The notes below the pieces were generated by a model. That model made no database searches, was not told the DNA's origin, and was given only the letters and a program-made list of their open reading frames with translations. From positions 4,597,690 through 4,661,689 of the forward strand of contig JANVCC010000146.1 of the NCBI GenBank assembly GCA_025345505.1: DNA of 64,000 bases, written 5' to 3'. The first letter of the stretch is position 1. Each line of letters opens with the position of its first letter. The DNA is from Todiramphus chloris collaris. Lineage: Eukaryota; Chordata; Aves; Coraciiformes; Alcedinidae. This document shows positions 50,963-61,345 of the stretch, in pieces. Both the position numbers and the translations under genes were made by a program.

Positions 50963-50986
50963 TTTTTTTTTTTTTTTTCTTTTTTT
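50963..50986. repeat. Poly-T run
   Basis: Sixteen T, one C, seven T. Read on the minus strand it would be a poly-A tract, but no retrotransposon body lies next to it. Confidence 0.88.
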
Positions 50987-52013
50987 ACCGAGAAAAGTTG
51001 CATTAGATGTTGCTATATTTGGAAGTACACAGACTATTACTTCCAGTCAATGAATAATACAGCTACATGGAGCAAGGGGTTTTTTAGTGTGGATGTTGAC
51101 TGAATGTATTACTCAAAACAGGGACTATCCGTGATTGCCTGAAGTAGAAGGGAGATATGTTCTAATAAGGCAGGGCCCTGCAGCACAGCTCCTGAACCTG
51201 GGCATGAACCCTTGGGAGCAGTGTGCTCTATATGGGAAAGAGGCAGAAAACACCAGTGCAAGAAAATCAGCCCTGAAAGGAAGTGATAAAGAAAATCTGA
51301 GACTGAAGGTGGGCCTTCTGCCTCGGAGACATGGAAGACAGACTTCCAGCAATGTTCTGTCAGCTGTCACCATCCCTCTGATGTTCAATGGGCTCTACTT
51401 GTGCATCCTGCAAACCTACGCTGAAGGTGCTGTTTACACCTGTACCATCAACTCACCAGGAAAAAGAAAGCATAACACACAAATCTTCCTCTAACCAGCA
51501 AGATCATCCTGTGAATTTTGACTTTGTTGACTTAACGTCCAATTCATTGTCCTAAATGTTCATTTGTATGGAATTCCTGATGTCTGAGAAGACCAAACCA
51601 AACTCTAGATTTGAAAGCTCAAATATTTCTCTTTTTTTGATGCTTCTTTATTACCACAATCACAACAGCATGGTAGCTTATTCTGCATTTCTATCAAAGC
51701 ACATTACAAAGCACCTCAAGGGATAAAGTCTAAAGACTTTAAAGTCAGGGGAATGTAGCCTCCAGGTCTCTATACGAAGTTACCAGAATTAAAAGCGCTC
51801 ACCAAAAGTGCCACAGTGCTTTCCAGAAAGTAGACTAACATGCAGCATCTGTTTTAGGAGTGCATATCTACCTTTGTACTTACTGAATTCATCTGTTTCT
51901 ACAGTGTCTTGGCCAACAGTCAGGGAGTCCTTTCTCTGCAGGTTGAAACAAGGTAAAAAGCAATAACCATTCTCAATACATAGGCCAGGCTGTGAGGATG
52001 AGATTCAGTCTCA

Positions 52014-52090
52014 TCTGCAAGGTCATTCAGGAAGCCTGTGGCAAAGCTGGGAGTGGACTTCCAATTCACAAATTACAGTGCAAGTGTTAA
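52014..52090 (+). mobile_element. MIR-like SINE remnant
   Basis: GCAAGGTCATTCAGGAAGCC (52017-52036) and TGTGGCAAAGCTGGGAGTGG (52037-52056) follow the order of the MIR 3' half 'CCAAGGTCACACAGGAAGTCTGTGGCAGAGCTGGGAATTGAACCCAGG'. The downstream AATTACAGTGCAAGTG matches the region that ends in 'CAGTGC'. Only the 3' half is visible. It is strongly diverged but has consistent spacing. Confidence 0.68.
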
Positions 52091-55000
52091 TTGCAAAACT
52101 CTTATTTTAGGACCATGCACAGATTTAATTTGACGAGCCAAATTCCAACAGTTTGTTCTGTATTACTGTAGTTCCTGCTCTTAATTACTGGGTGCTGTGA
52201 CACTCGACAGTACAATAGTAATCATAAGTCATTGTAAGGTCTCATCTCACAAAGACTATTGAAAATTCAGCTTCAGTGCTTCTAGAACTAGGGAAAAAAA
52301 TTGCATCTGTAGGAATCATTTTGAGCTGACACACTGCACCGAGGTGGCTTTTTCCCTTCGCAGCTTGTGTACAGCAGTTCAGCTCTTTCTGTTTTCCCTA
52401 CCAGCTGCTCTATGAACACTACCCCTGTCAGCGGGAAGTTACAAAAAAATGAATGAAGACTGATGATTAACGAAGAAGGAGGGTGAATATTAATCATGAA
52501 CTCAACATTTGATGGGAACACTGATGGAATAGTGGTCCCACTGGAAGTTGTTAGGAGTTGATTTTTATGCCCCAGGGCAGTAGTTTTAAACTAGAACTCA
52601 TGATGGAAGAGAGATTTCTTGTAACGTTTTAAACAGGCCATTGCGGAAAACATACCTCATACGTCTCCCCTCACTCTACCCCAATTCTGTTCTTTGTTTT
52701 GCTAAGATGAGAGCATAGCCCAGGTGTAATGTGCACCCTACATCCCCCCAAAACACCCAAAACTGTAAAGACCAAGCCCTTAAACAGCAGCAGGACATCT
52801 TCATTTTTCCTTGCTGATCTGCAAGTGAGCCCTCACCACCTGTTAGGAAATTCTTGTGTTGCTAGATCTGAGCAACTTTTCCACTGTTCAGAACACTCAT
52901 GTTACACCAAGAGAAGAAGGAGAATCTGGGACAACACACTTCCATAGCTAGGTAATTCAGGGTTGAAGTTTGTCTATTTACAACATGATCCAAACCTGTC
53001 TGAAGGCAGTAAGAGTCACAGCTACGTTAGGGAGCAGCGTAGTCAAGCCCTCTGAACCTTGGCTGGAATTTTCTGTATCTCACAAATTAACACATGTACT
53101 TGCAATCAATACTGTGTATAAAGTGCTCAGCTCATGCACTTTTTCTTTGGTATTACATAAAATCATTCATTATACCAGATGATTCATTTTTCTGCTGGAA
53201 AAACCTCAGACGGTGCCTCTAGGCGAGTTTCAGCCACACACTGAACCCAGCCACTAGAATCCTGAAAGTAAGAGACATATGAAATACTGTAGAGATACTG
53301 CAGATTTACTGCTCACATCAATTTGGACAGTCACAGAAAGGACTTGCAAAGTCACTCGAATATAGCTGCAGTCTGACACAAAAGTTAATGTGAGCTGGAT
53401 TCTCACCAATATCCAGCTCTTCCAATGGCCCCATCATGCAAAATGGGCTTTTGCATGTATTCTACAATTTGTGCTGCAGTTGTTTCTAAGTGGCTTTATT
53501 ATGGGGAGGGAGGGAAGAGGGGAGATGACAAAGAACAAAGGGCTGTGTTCAGAACTGGTATCAATTGCTGTAATTCTGCTCTGGCCCACAGACTTACTAA
53601 GTTTGTCAGGGAGAGCTCTTTGATTTTTTTTACAGTGGTCCATAATCTAGGCTCCACCATTACTCCAAAGGATGCAGAATCATGGCATATAGTCTTCCCT
53701 GAACTTTGCTCTACAAATTAATCCATACCATAGCTCTTCAGGAGGCTATAACACACCCAGCAGTTTTGTGTATAGGCAAGGTTATTTTTCTAAATGAAAG
53801 TCTAGTTTCAAAAACACAAACAGCTTGGATATTCACAGCACAAAAGTTAGGCAGACAAATGCAGAAGCACGATGGGTTATGGTTGCATTTCCCTATAGAT
53901 TTAGGCTGAGGTCTCTTGCCTTTCAGCAGTAATTGATTTCCCTGAAATGAAGTGTGACTGGTCACGGGATGCAGCCCAGCTACCCCTCCACCCATGTGTC
54001 CCCCAGTACAAAGATGCGAACCAACCCGTTCCCTTTAGTTTCAGCTATAGTGAAGACTGAAGCGGGCCACAGCACAATGAGTGACAAAGAATCCTGAGGC
54101 CACAACACAAAAAGTCTCAGAAGTGCACTGAGGCCATAAGAAGCTGAACAGCAGAAGTCATTTAATCCTCAGTGCTGCATTTTATCCAGAACATTGGGCC
54201 TTTAACAGTCCAGAAACCTTCAGGTGCATTTTCATAGTTAATGCTGTTCCACAGCTGGGTGATTTCCAGATACGCAGGTTATTTGCTTGGGAGCAGCTTC
54301 TGTGCTAGGACCCTGATCCTCTTTTTGCCTTTCAGCTCACAGAGCATCAGTGACAAATGCCCAGGGCTGTCTCTGGCTTTCACAGCGCCTGCTTGTCGAA
54401 GGAGCACAAAGTGGCAGACGCAGAGGGGATGGCTCAGGCAGCCTTTATCCTACCATTCTCACAGAACTAGGTGTTATCTTGCAAAGGGTACAATGCACTA
54501 CAGCTCCACTAAATAAATAACTTTTTAATGCAGCTGTCATTTCAGATGTCAGAGAAGAGACAAGGTCAAGCTTGGAGAGAAATCAGCCTGCTCCATCCTT
54601 GACCCATCATTCATCACTGCATTTGTCCACGGCCAAACAACCCAGCTGGTTAACACAGAAAATACCTTATCTGAAGCTCTAAAAGGGTCCCATTTCTGTT
54701 GTGGAGAACTTTATTAATAATACTCTCCAGCAAACAGCAGGAGTTCTGATGGACAGCTTTGCAGGGACATTTTTCAATAGGGAAGCTTAAGATCCTGTAC
54801 TATGCACCCGATCTGCAGGCTGGAGGAGACAAGAGGTTAATTTTGCAGGCAGCAAATGGTGACTATTTGTAAGTTATTAGAGATTCAATGTTATGGGGAT
54901 ATATGAGCCTTGCCTTCACCTTCCCTCATGTATCACAGTGCATGTCATCCCAGTCGTGTTCACACTACCACACTTCATGCAGGTCCCCCTCAAATCTCTG

Positions 55001-55140
55001 GGCAATAATTCGCATTGTCAAATCTCTTTTCTTAGCACTACTTTCACTGAATTAGGTATGGCTCTTAAAATACTCACCTCCTGAATTTATCCTAATTCGC
55101 AAGTATTTCAGCTGTCTTTACAGGAAGATTCCCAGTTCCA

Positions 55141-55204
55141 AATGAAAAAAAAACCCCAAACCATACAAAAAAAAAATCAAACCAACAAAAACACCCCCAC
55201 AAAA
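55141..55204. repeat. A-rich A/C tract
   Basis: About 64 bases of A and C with A-runs and CCCC/CAAA units and few other bases. Confidence 0.8.
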
Positions 55205-55280
55205 GTTTAAAGGTGAAACTTTATCCCTATGGCAAATACCTATGTGTTTTAAGTCAGTCTTACAAATTACTGGCATTTTT

Positions 55281-55304
55281 CTGGGGGTTTGGGGTTTTAG
55301 GGGG
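55281..55304 (+). repeat. Telomere-like G/T run
   Basis: The run is G5-TTT-G4-TTTTA-G5. It superficially resembles a telomeric repeat, but the spacing is irregular and it is a single short block, so it is not an interstitial telomere array. With longer G runs split it could form a quadruplex. Confidence 0.6.
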
Positions 55305-55389
55305 CAAAGAGGGAAGGAGAGAATGAGGGAAGAAGAAAGAAAAACAAACAAACCAAAAACAGTGAAAAACAAAACAAAAAAAAAAAAAC
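55305..55389. repeat. Purine-rich then CAAA/poly-A tract
   Basis: A GA-rich stretch (about 55305-55343) passes into AAAC units and ends in a run of A. The frames across it on both strands (poly-Phe/Leu or poly-Lys) are low-complexity artefacts. Confidence 0.82.
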
Positions 55390-56820
55390 TGAGACTTTTT
55401 CTTGTACTTGAAAGAAGCAATACCTCCTGAACAAAGAATTAATTCCAATAACAACAACAAAAAAAAAAGAGGCAAAGCAACTCCCCATTTGATGCAGAGC
55501 ACTATGGTGCTTTTGGTTCTTTGACTTAACAGCCCTTAGGCAGAAAACTCAGCTATAGGACAAATTGCATCTGGCTGTGGAAAGGGAAACGCTTTGTTTC
55601 CTCTCCTACAGATATTTGAGGGGACAGGGTTCCCTCTCTCCACTGAAGTCAAGTTAAAGGCAGAGCATGTAGGAGAGGCAGTGGAGTGTTGGGGAGTGGT
55701 GGCCCATCATGCTCACTGGTTCAGCACTCACACCCCTCTCTGACTGCTGCGGTGTGTCTCTACCTTACCAAACCTTGGGGGACCCATACACATATGGTAC
55801 AGAACCAGGCTGACTTCTCAGTTTGATTCCTTTCTGCTGGGACATAGACACGTGAAAGTTTGAGATCTGATCATTTTTAGATCCACGGATTACAGTTAGG
55901 TTTATGGACTCAGACACACAAGCAAGTTCCCACTGTCTAAGAAGTTTCCAAATCCCACCTAAGCCGTGGTAAATGTCCAGGTACAAGAACTTAAACCATG
56001 ACAGTGGATGAATTTTCCACTTATTGCAGCTTTCCTTCATTGCAAAGTGAAAGAAGTTGTAATATTAGCGGATAAAGCCCTGAAGAATGCTGCAGACGCT
56101 GCCTACCACCCGCGGAACAGAGCACCTTGAGCTGACACCTGGGTAATGCTGTCTATCGGGGGACAGTAGCAAGTTAAAGCCATGGGTGGTGGTCAAAACA
56201 GAGAAAAGGCAAACATTAAGATTACACACATCACATTATTTTCTTTGACCTTGCTCCTGGCCTTGACAAAAGCCTACCATGGCCTGTCTTCTTGCTCCTT
56301 CTGCAAAGTGCAACGAGCTGCCACGTTTCCCAGGCTCTGTACTGCTGTGTGCTTGTGGTGAAAGCCAGCTACAAGAAAATTAGTTCCTCATCTCATCATA
56401 CTCTTTTCTCAAAGATTCTACATTATTTTATGCATATCTATTGTACTGCCCCAGTATTCCAAGAGCCAGTGTACTTTGAGAGACAGCACGACCACGTCTT
56501 GTGATTACTTAAAGCACTCAAATGGTACAAGGAGGTTGCCAAACTCAGCAGTGTTTTCTGCCTACTTAAGAAAAAAAACCAATAAAAATCATAGGCTTGC
56601 CAGTGTAATGCAGTTATTAAAGTTATGGCCAGGATTTTCAGAGACACGCACTAGATCCAAAACTCCTTGTGGACGGTGTTGGCCGAGGTGTGTATTTGTG
56701 CCAGCCACCTTTGAAATCCAAAGCTACACACAAAACAATGGCTCAGCCTAAGGAATGAGTCTCTCTTGCCCTCCAGCATTTGTTACCCCAAATCTTTTAG
56801 CATTCCTCAGCTAAGCTCAC

Positions 56821-56960
56821 CTCATCGCTCTCCCTGTGCCGACTCAGCGGCTCCATTAGCACTCGCTTGTTTGCTCTGAAGCGCGTTCCTCCGCTTTGTT
56901 TCTTTGGACCTCACATTTTTATTTTTTGCCTCTTTTCTCCCTCCACAGGGTGACAGCTAT
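56821..56960 (+). promoter_or_regulatory. CpG-richer block ending in a splice-acceptor-like site
   Basis: Eight CpGs lie within about 80 bp (56826-56902, including GAAGCGCGTTCCTCCGC). They are followed by a long pyrimidine tract (about 56916-56945) and CACAG with the AG at 56947-56948, which is a well-formed vertebrate 3' splice-site pattern. Downstream, GGTGACAGCTATTTTATC does not open a long coding frame. It may be a regulatory element or a non-coding RNA exon boundary. Acceptor-like strings are also common by chance in introns. Confidence 0.22.
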
Positions 56961-57129
56961 TTTATCACCTACAACAAGAAATGCTGAGCCTGTTGTGCAG
57001 GCAAAACATTTGCAAAGGGGCAGGGGGTACACAGAAAGCAGTAGGAAATTGATAAGGGCTGTAAAGTAGCTTTATAAAAATGCCGACAAGCCTGTTCAGG
57101 GCACAGAGCACCTGCACCTCTGCCCCCGG

Positions 57130-57390
57130 CAGCGCTTCCTTCAGATGCTCCTATTGTTTTCATTACTATTTGTGACTCGATCATTAATAAATTATGATTT
57201 TTTTTTTCCTGTTGCAGCCACCAAGGGAGCCAGCAGGTGCACCACTTTTACAATTAGCCCTTCGTAATGCATGGCTGGCAAGAAAAGTTGTCCACAAGCT
57301 GCAGAGTTTACCAACTGGATTTCTGCTTGACGGCCACAGCTCTTGGAGCAATTAGAGGAGAATTTGCAGGAAAGCACCTTATGCATCTGC
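57130..57390. other. Candidate conserved element or small exon (unverified)
   Basis: TAAT-AA-ATTA (57185-57194) is followed by a T/C tract and TTGCAG (AG at 57216-57217), which is acceptor-like. From 57218 a plus-strand frame stays open for 45 codons to TAG at 57353-57355. The same frame reaches back to an ATG at 57194 through the pyrimidine tract. The minus strand is also open (57192-57386), so openness alone is not evidence. CCACCAAGGGAGC (57218-57230) faintly resembles a CTCF core. The block lacks simple repeats apart from the T run and looks like unique, possibly constrained sequence. The peptide matches nothing I know. Confidence 0.2.
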
Positions 57391-57972
57391 TCATGTAGCC
57401 AAAAACTTTGATGGAGGGGCTGAATCCCAAACTTGGAGTCCTGCTAAGGAAACTGGGTGATAGAAGCAGAGGGAGAACATGCAGAGCATTTGCAGGGCAA
57501 GGAAAGCAAACTACACCTTTTTTAAAAGCATCCTTTCTTTTACACACCACACCATCCTGCTTTGCTATCCTGTAGTACACATTTCAGATTAAATAACTGA
57601 GATGGCACTAAAAGGCTGATAAAACGAGGCAGATTTTGCTTTGAGAAGGGGCAGTACAGCAGCGAAATCAAGGAGCTACTTATCTCCATCTTTCCATAGA
57701 GGTCCCCTCACAGGCAGGGCTCTGACTTTCCACAGCAGTGATGTTCTCTGCATTCATGTTGGCAAATTTATGGATATACTGAATTCCCTTTATAATACAA
57801 TATGACTTTCTTAAATAGCATTGTAGCTGCATGATCCTACAAAACAATGCAGCGTCTGAACAGCAGTTAAGGGGCACACGTTGTGAGTTAGTTTTGAGTG
57901 GATCAGGTCAGGGGCTGGCAGCATCTGGAGTGGAGATGCTTTCATCTCCAGTGTGCCACTTTTTCCCCATAG

Positions 57973-58014
57973 GAAATAAATAAATAATAAAAATAAACAA
58001 ACACAAAATAAAAT
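57973..58014. repeat. AAAT/AAAC-type A-rich tract
   Basis: About 42 bases of AAAT, AAAC and A-run units. Confidence 0.8.
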
Positions 58015-59669
58015 GCAGAGGAGAAAGCATAAATGATTTGGTAGTGCCCAAACAACGTGAACACAAAATGAAAAATCCAAGGAGGAGTAACCTACCACAG
58101 ATTTCAGACCTGGCATACAGGCAGGAAGCAGAGAAGTGGCATATCTGTTTGTGACAGTTTTCCTTCAGTCAGTAGAAACTCAAGTGTTTCACATAGTTCT
58201 GGTGAAAAATCACTTTGGGATCTCTGTTAGAGAAACCCAGCTGGAACACACTGGTTCTGGAGGAAAAGAAAAAAAATAAGTGTAAAAGATGGCAAGTCAT
58301 ACTGAAAAGCACCAAAACAAGAGCTTGCACAGAGCAGAGCTGGCTTCACTGACTCTGCTGTTCTGCCTTTGGCAGCAGCTACTACAGGATGTACTGGAGG
58401 AGGAACAACAAGTCCTGCAGTGGGTAAACCTGGGATAATCTGCCCCTTCCACTGCTATTCATCAGGCTCAGATCTAGAGATTGATTCAAACTTTGATTCA
58501 CAAGTTTAAAAATCCTCTCCAGAATTTATTTCCATAAAAGGCAAAACCTAACATTATATTAACGTCTTCCAAAGAAGCATTGAGGATCCTTCTTGTGTGT
58601 TGCTAATTTGAACTGGACAAGAAAACAACCTTTAAATAAATTAAAAAAAACCAGGTTTGATATTTTTCTGACTTTACGTAATGGTAAATCCAGAAACTTT
58701 TCAGAAGAGTGTCTTAAGACATCAGCAGGTCACTGTGATTTCAGCACAGCAACCATCTGAGAGAAGAAAGACCTCTGCAATTGATTTGAAGCAGAAATCC
58801 AAATCTCTGGTGAGGGTTCTAATCACTACATGATCGGGTCACTCTTTGTGACCCAACAAGCATTTACTTCTAAAAAGAGTAGAATAACTCCACCAGCAGA
58901 GACTGCAGAGTTGTGTCAATAGCTTTCACAGCAAATTTAATGGATGGAGACAACACAAGGACACTTTGGGAGAGGAATCCCATCTGTGTCTAATCAGCAA
59001 ATCCATGTCACTCAGTTTACATTTGGTGCAGCTTCTGTTACCTTCGTGAAAGAAAAGAACATTGAGGTAAAAAAAAAAAACCCACAAAATTTCACATGAA
59101 CCAAGACACTTCCAAGAAAAAGAATTTAAGGCAGGACCAGTTAGGAAAGTGTTTCAATAGGAAATCCAATGAACACTTGTCTCTGAGCCACAGAATGAGG
59201 GATTTCTAACATAGGGTGAAACTGATGCCTTCTGCATAGGCGAGATCTGCGGACTCTGATCATGTATTATGGTCATGTCCTGCCTGTGACATTATCCCAA
59301 TTTTCCTGTTCAACAAATCATCAATGAAAGACAAATTTTCTTCCTGCAGCTTTTGGTCTGAGGTCCATAGGACCGAGCTGTCAGGCTACCACTTGAACTA
59401 AGTCTCTCCTGCACACAGACAGCCTCTCCCCACCAAAAAGATAACAGTCTGTAATGATTTGCAAAATTCTTTACTTTAAGACGTTAGTTATTTATAGCAC
59501 CATAGAACCTCATTCAAAATAAAATAGCAAAGCTCAAAGCAATTTTGTTATATGTGCTCTAAAAGGAAAAAAATAAAATAAAATCCAAAAGCTTTTTTGA
59601 AAGCAGGGAGAGGAAAATCACAAAGTAGTTGCAAACAAATAGGATACATAAATAAAGGACAGAACTGTG

Positions 59670-59811
59670 AAAAAAAAACAACAAACAAAACAAACATACA
59701 AAAACAAACAAAACCAATCAAACAAAAACAAATAACAAAACCAACAAAAGACAAAACCAAAACCAAACCAAACAATCAAAAAAAAAACCCAAAACAAAAC
59801 CAAACAAACCA
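59670..59811. repeat. Long CAAA-type A/C tract (about 142 bp)
   Basis: Almost the whole 142-bp block consists of A and C on the plus strand, with only a few T and one G, in irregular CAAA, CAAAA and CCAAA units. It is the largest of at least seven such tracts in the window. The overlapping frames here (Lys/Asn/Thr-Gln-rich on plus, Phe/Val/Cys/Leu-rich on minus) are direct translations of the repeat and not genes. Its origin is unclear. No adjoining retrotransposon is visible. Confidence 0.93.
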
Positions 59812-60167
59812 GGAAAAGGACCAAATGCTTATAAACTGAAGCGCAATGGAATAGTAGCATGAAAAGATGGAGTGCTGCTGTTGAAGTCAGATGGGCAGTT
59901 TAATCTCAGTCCTTGATTTAGCCAAAAAATCAGTCAGCCAGCTCTGATCCTGGGACACGTGCTATCTATGGGTTTGTTGAAGTATGCAATTCAAAAACCT
60001 ACAAAGAAAACACATCTCCCCGGTGCACCTCAATCAAACACACTTGTTTCCCCTGTTTAGAAAACATTGATGATTTCCTTTTTTCCCTCCTTCACATCCA
60101 GAATTAACAAGGCCACCTTTGTGTGCTAGCTTTGCCTGGCTGTGAGCATTACCCTCACCCCAGAAAC

Positions 60168-60275
60168 AGCGTCTTTCTCAGAGGTGAGGGACCAGGGCAG
60201 GGCTGCAGCTCCTCACGCTCCCCCGGCCCCGGCGCAGCACCAAGCAGCTCGCTCGTGGCAGCGACTCTCATACGT
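60168..60275. other. Small CpG cluster
   Basis: About nine CpGs in roughly 110 bp, including CCCCCGGCCCCGGCGCAG (60220-60237) and CTCGCTCGTGG (60249-60259), in a CpG-poor neighbourhood. It is too short for a classical island, and no gene start is recognisable next to it. Confidence 0.35.
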
Positions 60276-60672
60276 CTTGTTGAGGCCACATATTGTTAAG
60301 CCATTAGACTTTCTCCTGCAGCCAACACACAGAGCCCCTTAGCTCCTTCCTTTTGCTTGACCTGAACTATAGGTTCCGCTAGCACTAAGCTCAATCACTG
60401 TTCTTTCCAAGTCTGCTATTAAACCTTGGCTCTAACCAGCCAAGAAATTAATCTCTGGTGCCCGACCTCTCGCAGCCCCAGTGTGCTCTACAGCAGCTGT
60501 ACACAACCTTTGATCCCCATCTGCATGGCTTCATCCATAAACAAAAGTACCTCATGGAGTCCAGTGAACCCCAGCCGGTCCCTCACTAATATCATCTGGA
60601 AAAAATAAACAGAGCACAAAGCCTTTTCGCATGGAAGTTTCATGTTCTGCTGTCAAATCATACCCTTGGATT

Positions 60673-60690
60673 AAAACAAACAAACAAACA
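60673..60690. repeat. CAAA microsatellite
   Basis: Four CAAA units. Confidence 0.88.
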
Positions 60691-61212
60691 TCAAATTAAA
60701 CCAGAACCTCACGTCTCCAATCTGCATTTTCTAGGGTTCATGTATATATGCACATTGTAATAGGTGAAAAGCTTTGCTTTCTCCAGTTGCCAGATCCTGT
60801 TACTGAGTGAGGCAATGCCACACATCCCTCTTCTCTGCATATCTGTAACGCATGTCACTCAGGCAGCATTGCTTGTTCCTGGAGAGGACTAAATCATTAC
60901 ACGTTTGTTAATCCATCATTCATCCTGACAGTTGCTGGTGCATGTTGACAGCTACAGGCAGAGGACAGTCACCAAACCCAGGCGAACTTTACATTCAAAT
61001 TCTGTCTAAAGCACCAGCATCTCAGGCAGGTTAGGTCTGTCTACAGTAATTTTATTTCACTGATAGTTACAAGGATTGCTGCAATATCAACTGCTCTCTA
61101 GAGTGCCGAGGAAGGAATGAGACCTTGCTGCAACCAAGCACAGTACCAAACAGATAGGAAGAGCATTCATCATGAAAGAGCTGCCCATATAAATAAGTGG
61201 GACACAAAGGAA

Positions 61213-61345
61213 GTATTTTTCCCAATTTTACAGGTGAGGAATCAAGGTTGAAAGCAATAAATCAATTTTCTTGAGGTCTTGCGGGGTATTTACAGGAGAA
61301 ATAAGAATTGAGCCTCAAATCTTAATCCACTGCCCAAACCCTGTT
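61213..61345 (+). mobile_element. MIR-like SINE remnant
   Basis: CCCAATTTTACAGGTGAGGA (61221-61240) matches the MIR core 'CCCCATTTTACAGATGAGGA' with few differences. GGTTGAAAGCAATAAATCAA and TTCTTGAGGTCTTGCGG correspond to 'GGTTAAGTAACTTGCCCAAGGTCACACAGC', and AAGAATTGAGCCTCAAATCT to 'GGGATTTGAACCCAGGTCT'. Order and spacing fit a diverged MIR/CORE-SINE in plus orientation, about 130 bp. The start of the frame at 61271-61534 falls inside it. Confidence 0.72.

Larger units (their letters stand above)
49351..56820. other. Non-coding DNA, no gene recognised
   Basis: It includes an A12 run near 49651-49664, a T16-C-T7 run (50963-50986), a small inverted repeat AAAGTC-TAAA-GACTTT (51725-51740), a MIR-like fragment (52014-52090) and a cluster of A/C, G/T and purine tracts (55141-55390). 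Frames are short and unrecognised. Confidence 0.6.
57391..61212. other. Non-coding DNA, no gene recognised
   Basis: Unique AT-rich DNA with an AAAT/AAC tract (57973-58014), an A12 run near 59069-59080, the long A/C tract at 59670-59811, a small CpG cluster (60168-60275) and a CAAA run (60673-60690). No exon was recognised. Confidence 0.6.

Noticed and set aside
55281..55304. Interstitial telomere sequence
   Set aside because: There are only three G blocks with unequal T/A spacers and no TTAGGG array.
4032..57194. Three TAATNNATTA homeodomain dimer sites (4032, 5792, 57185) as a meaningful set
   Set aside because: At this base composition a few such sites are expected by chance in 64 kb, and they are not clustered.
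59548..59860. Frames of 75-80 codons rich in Phe/Cys/Val or Lys/Asn/Gln
   Set aside because: They are direct translations of the CAAA-type low-complexity tract.
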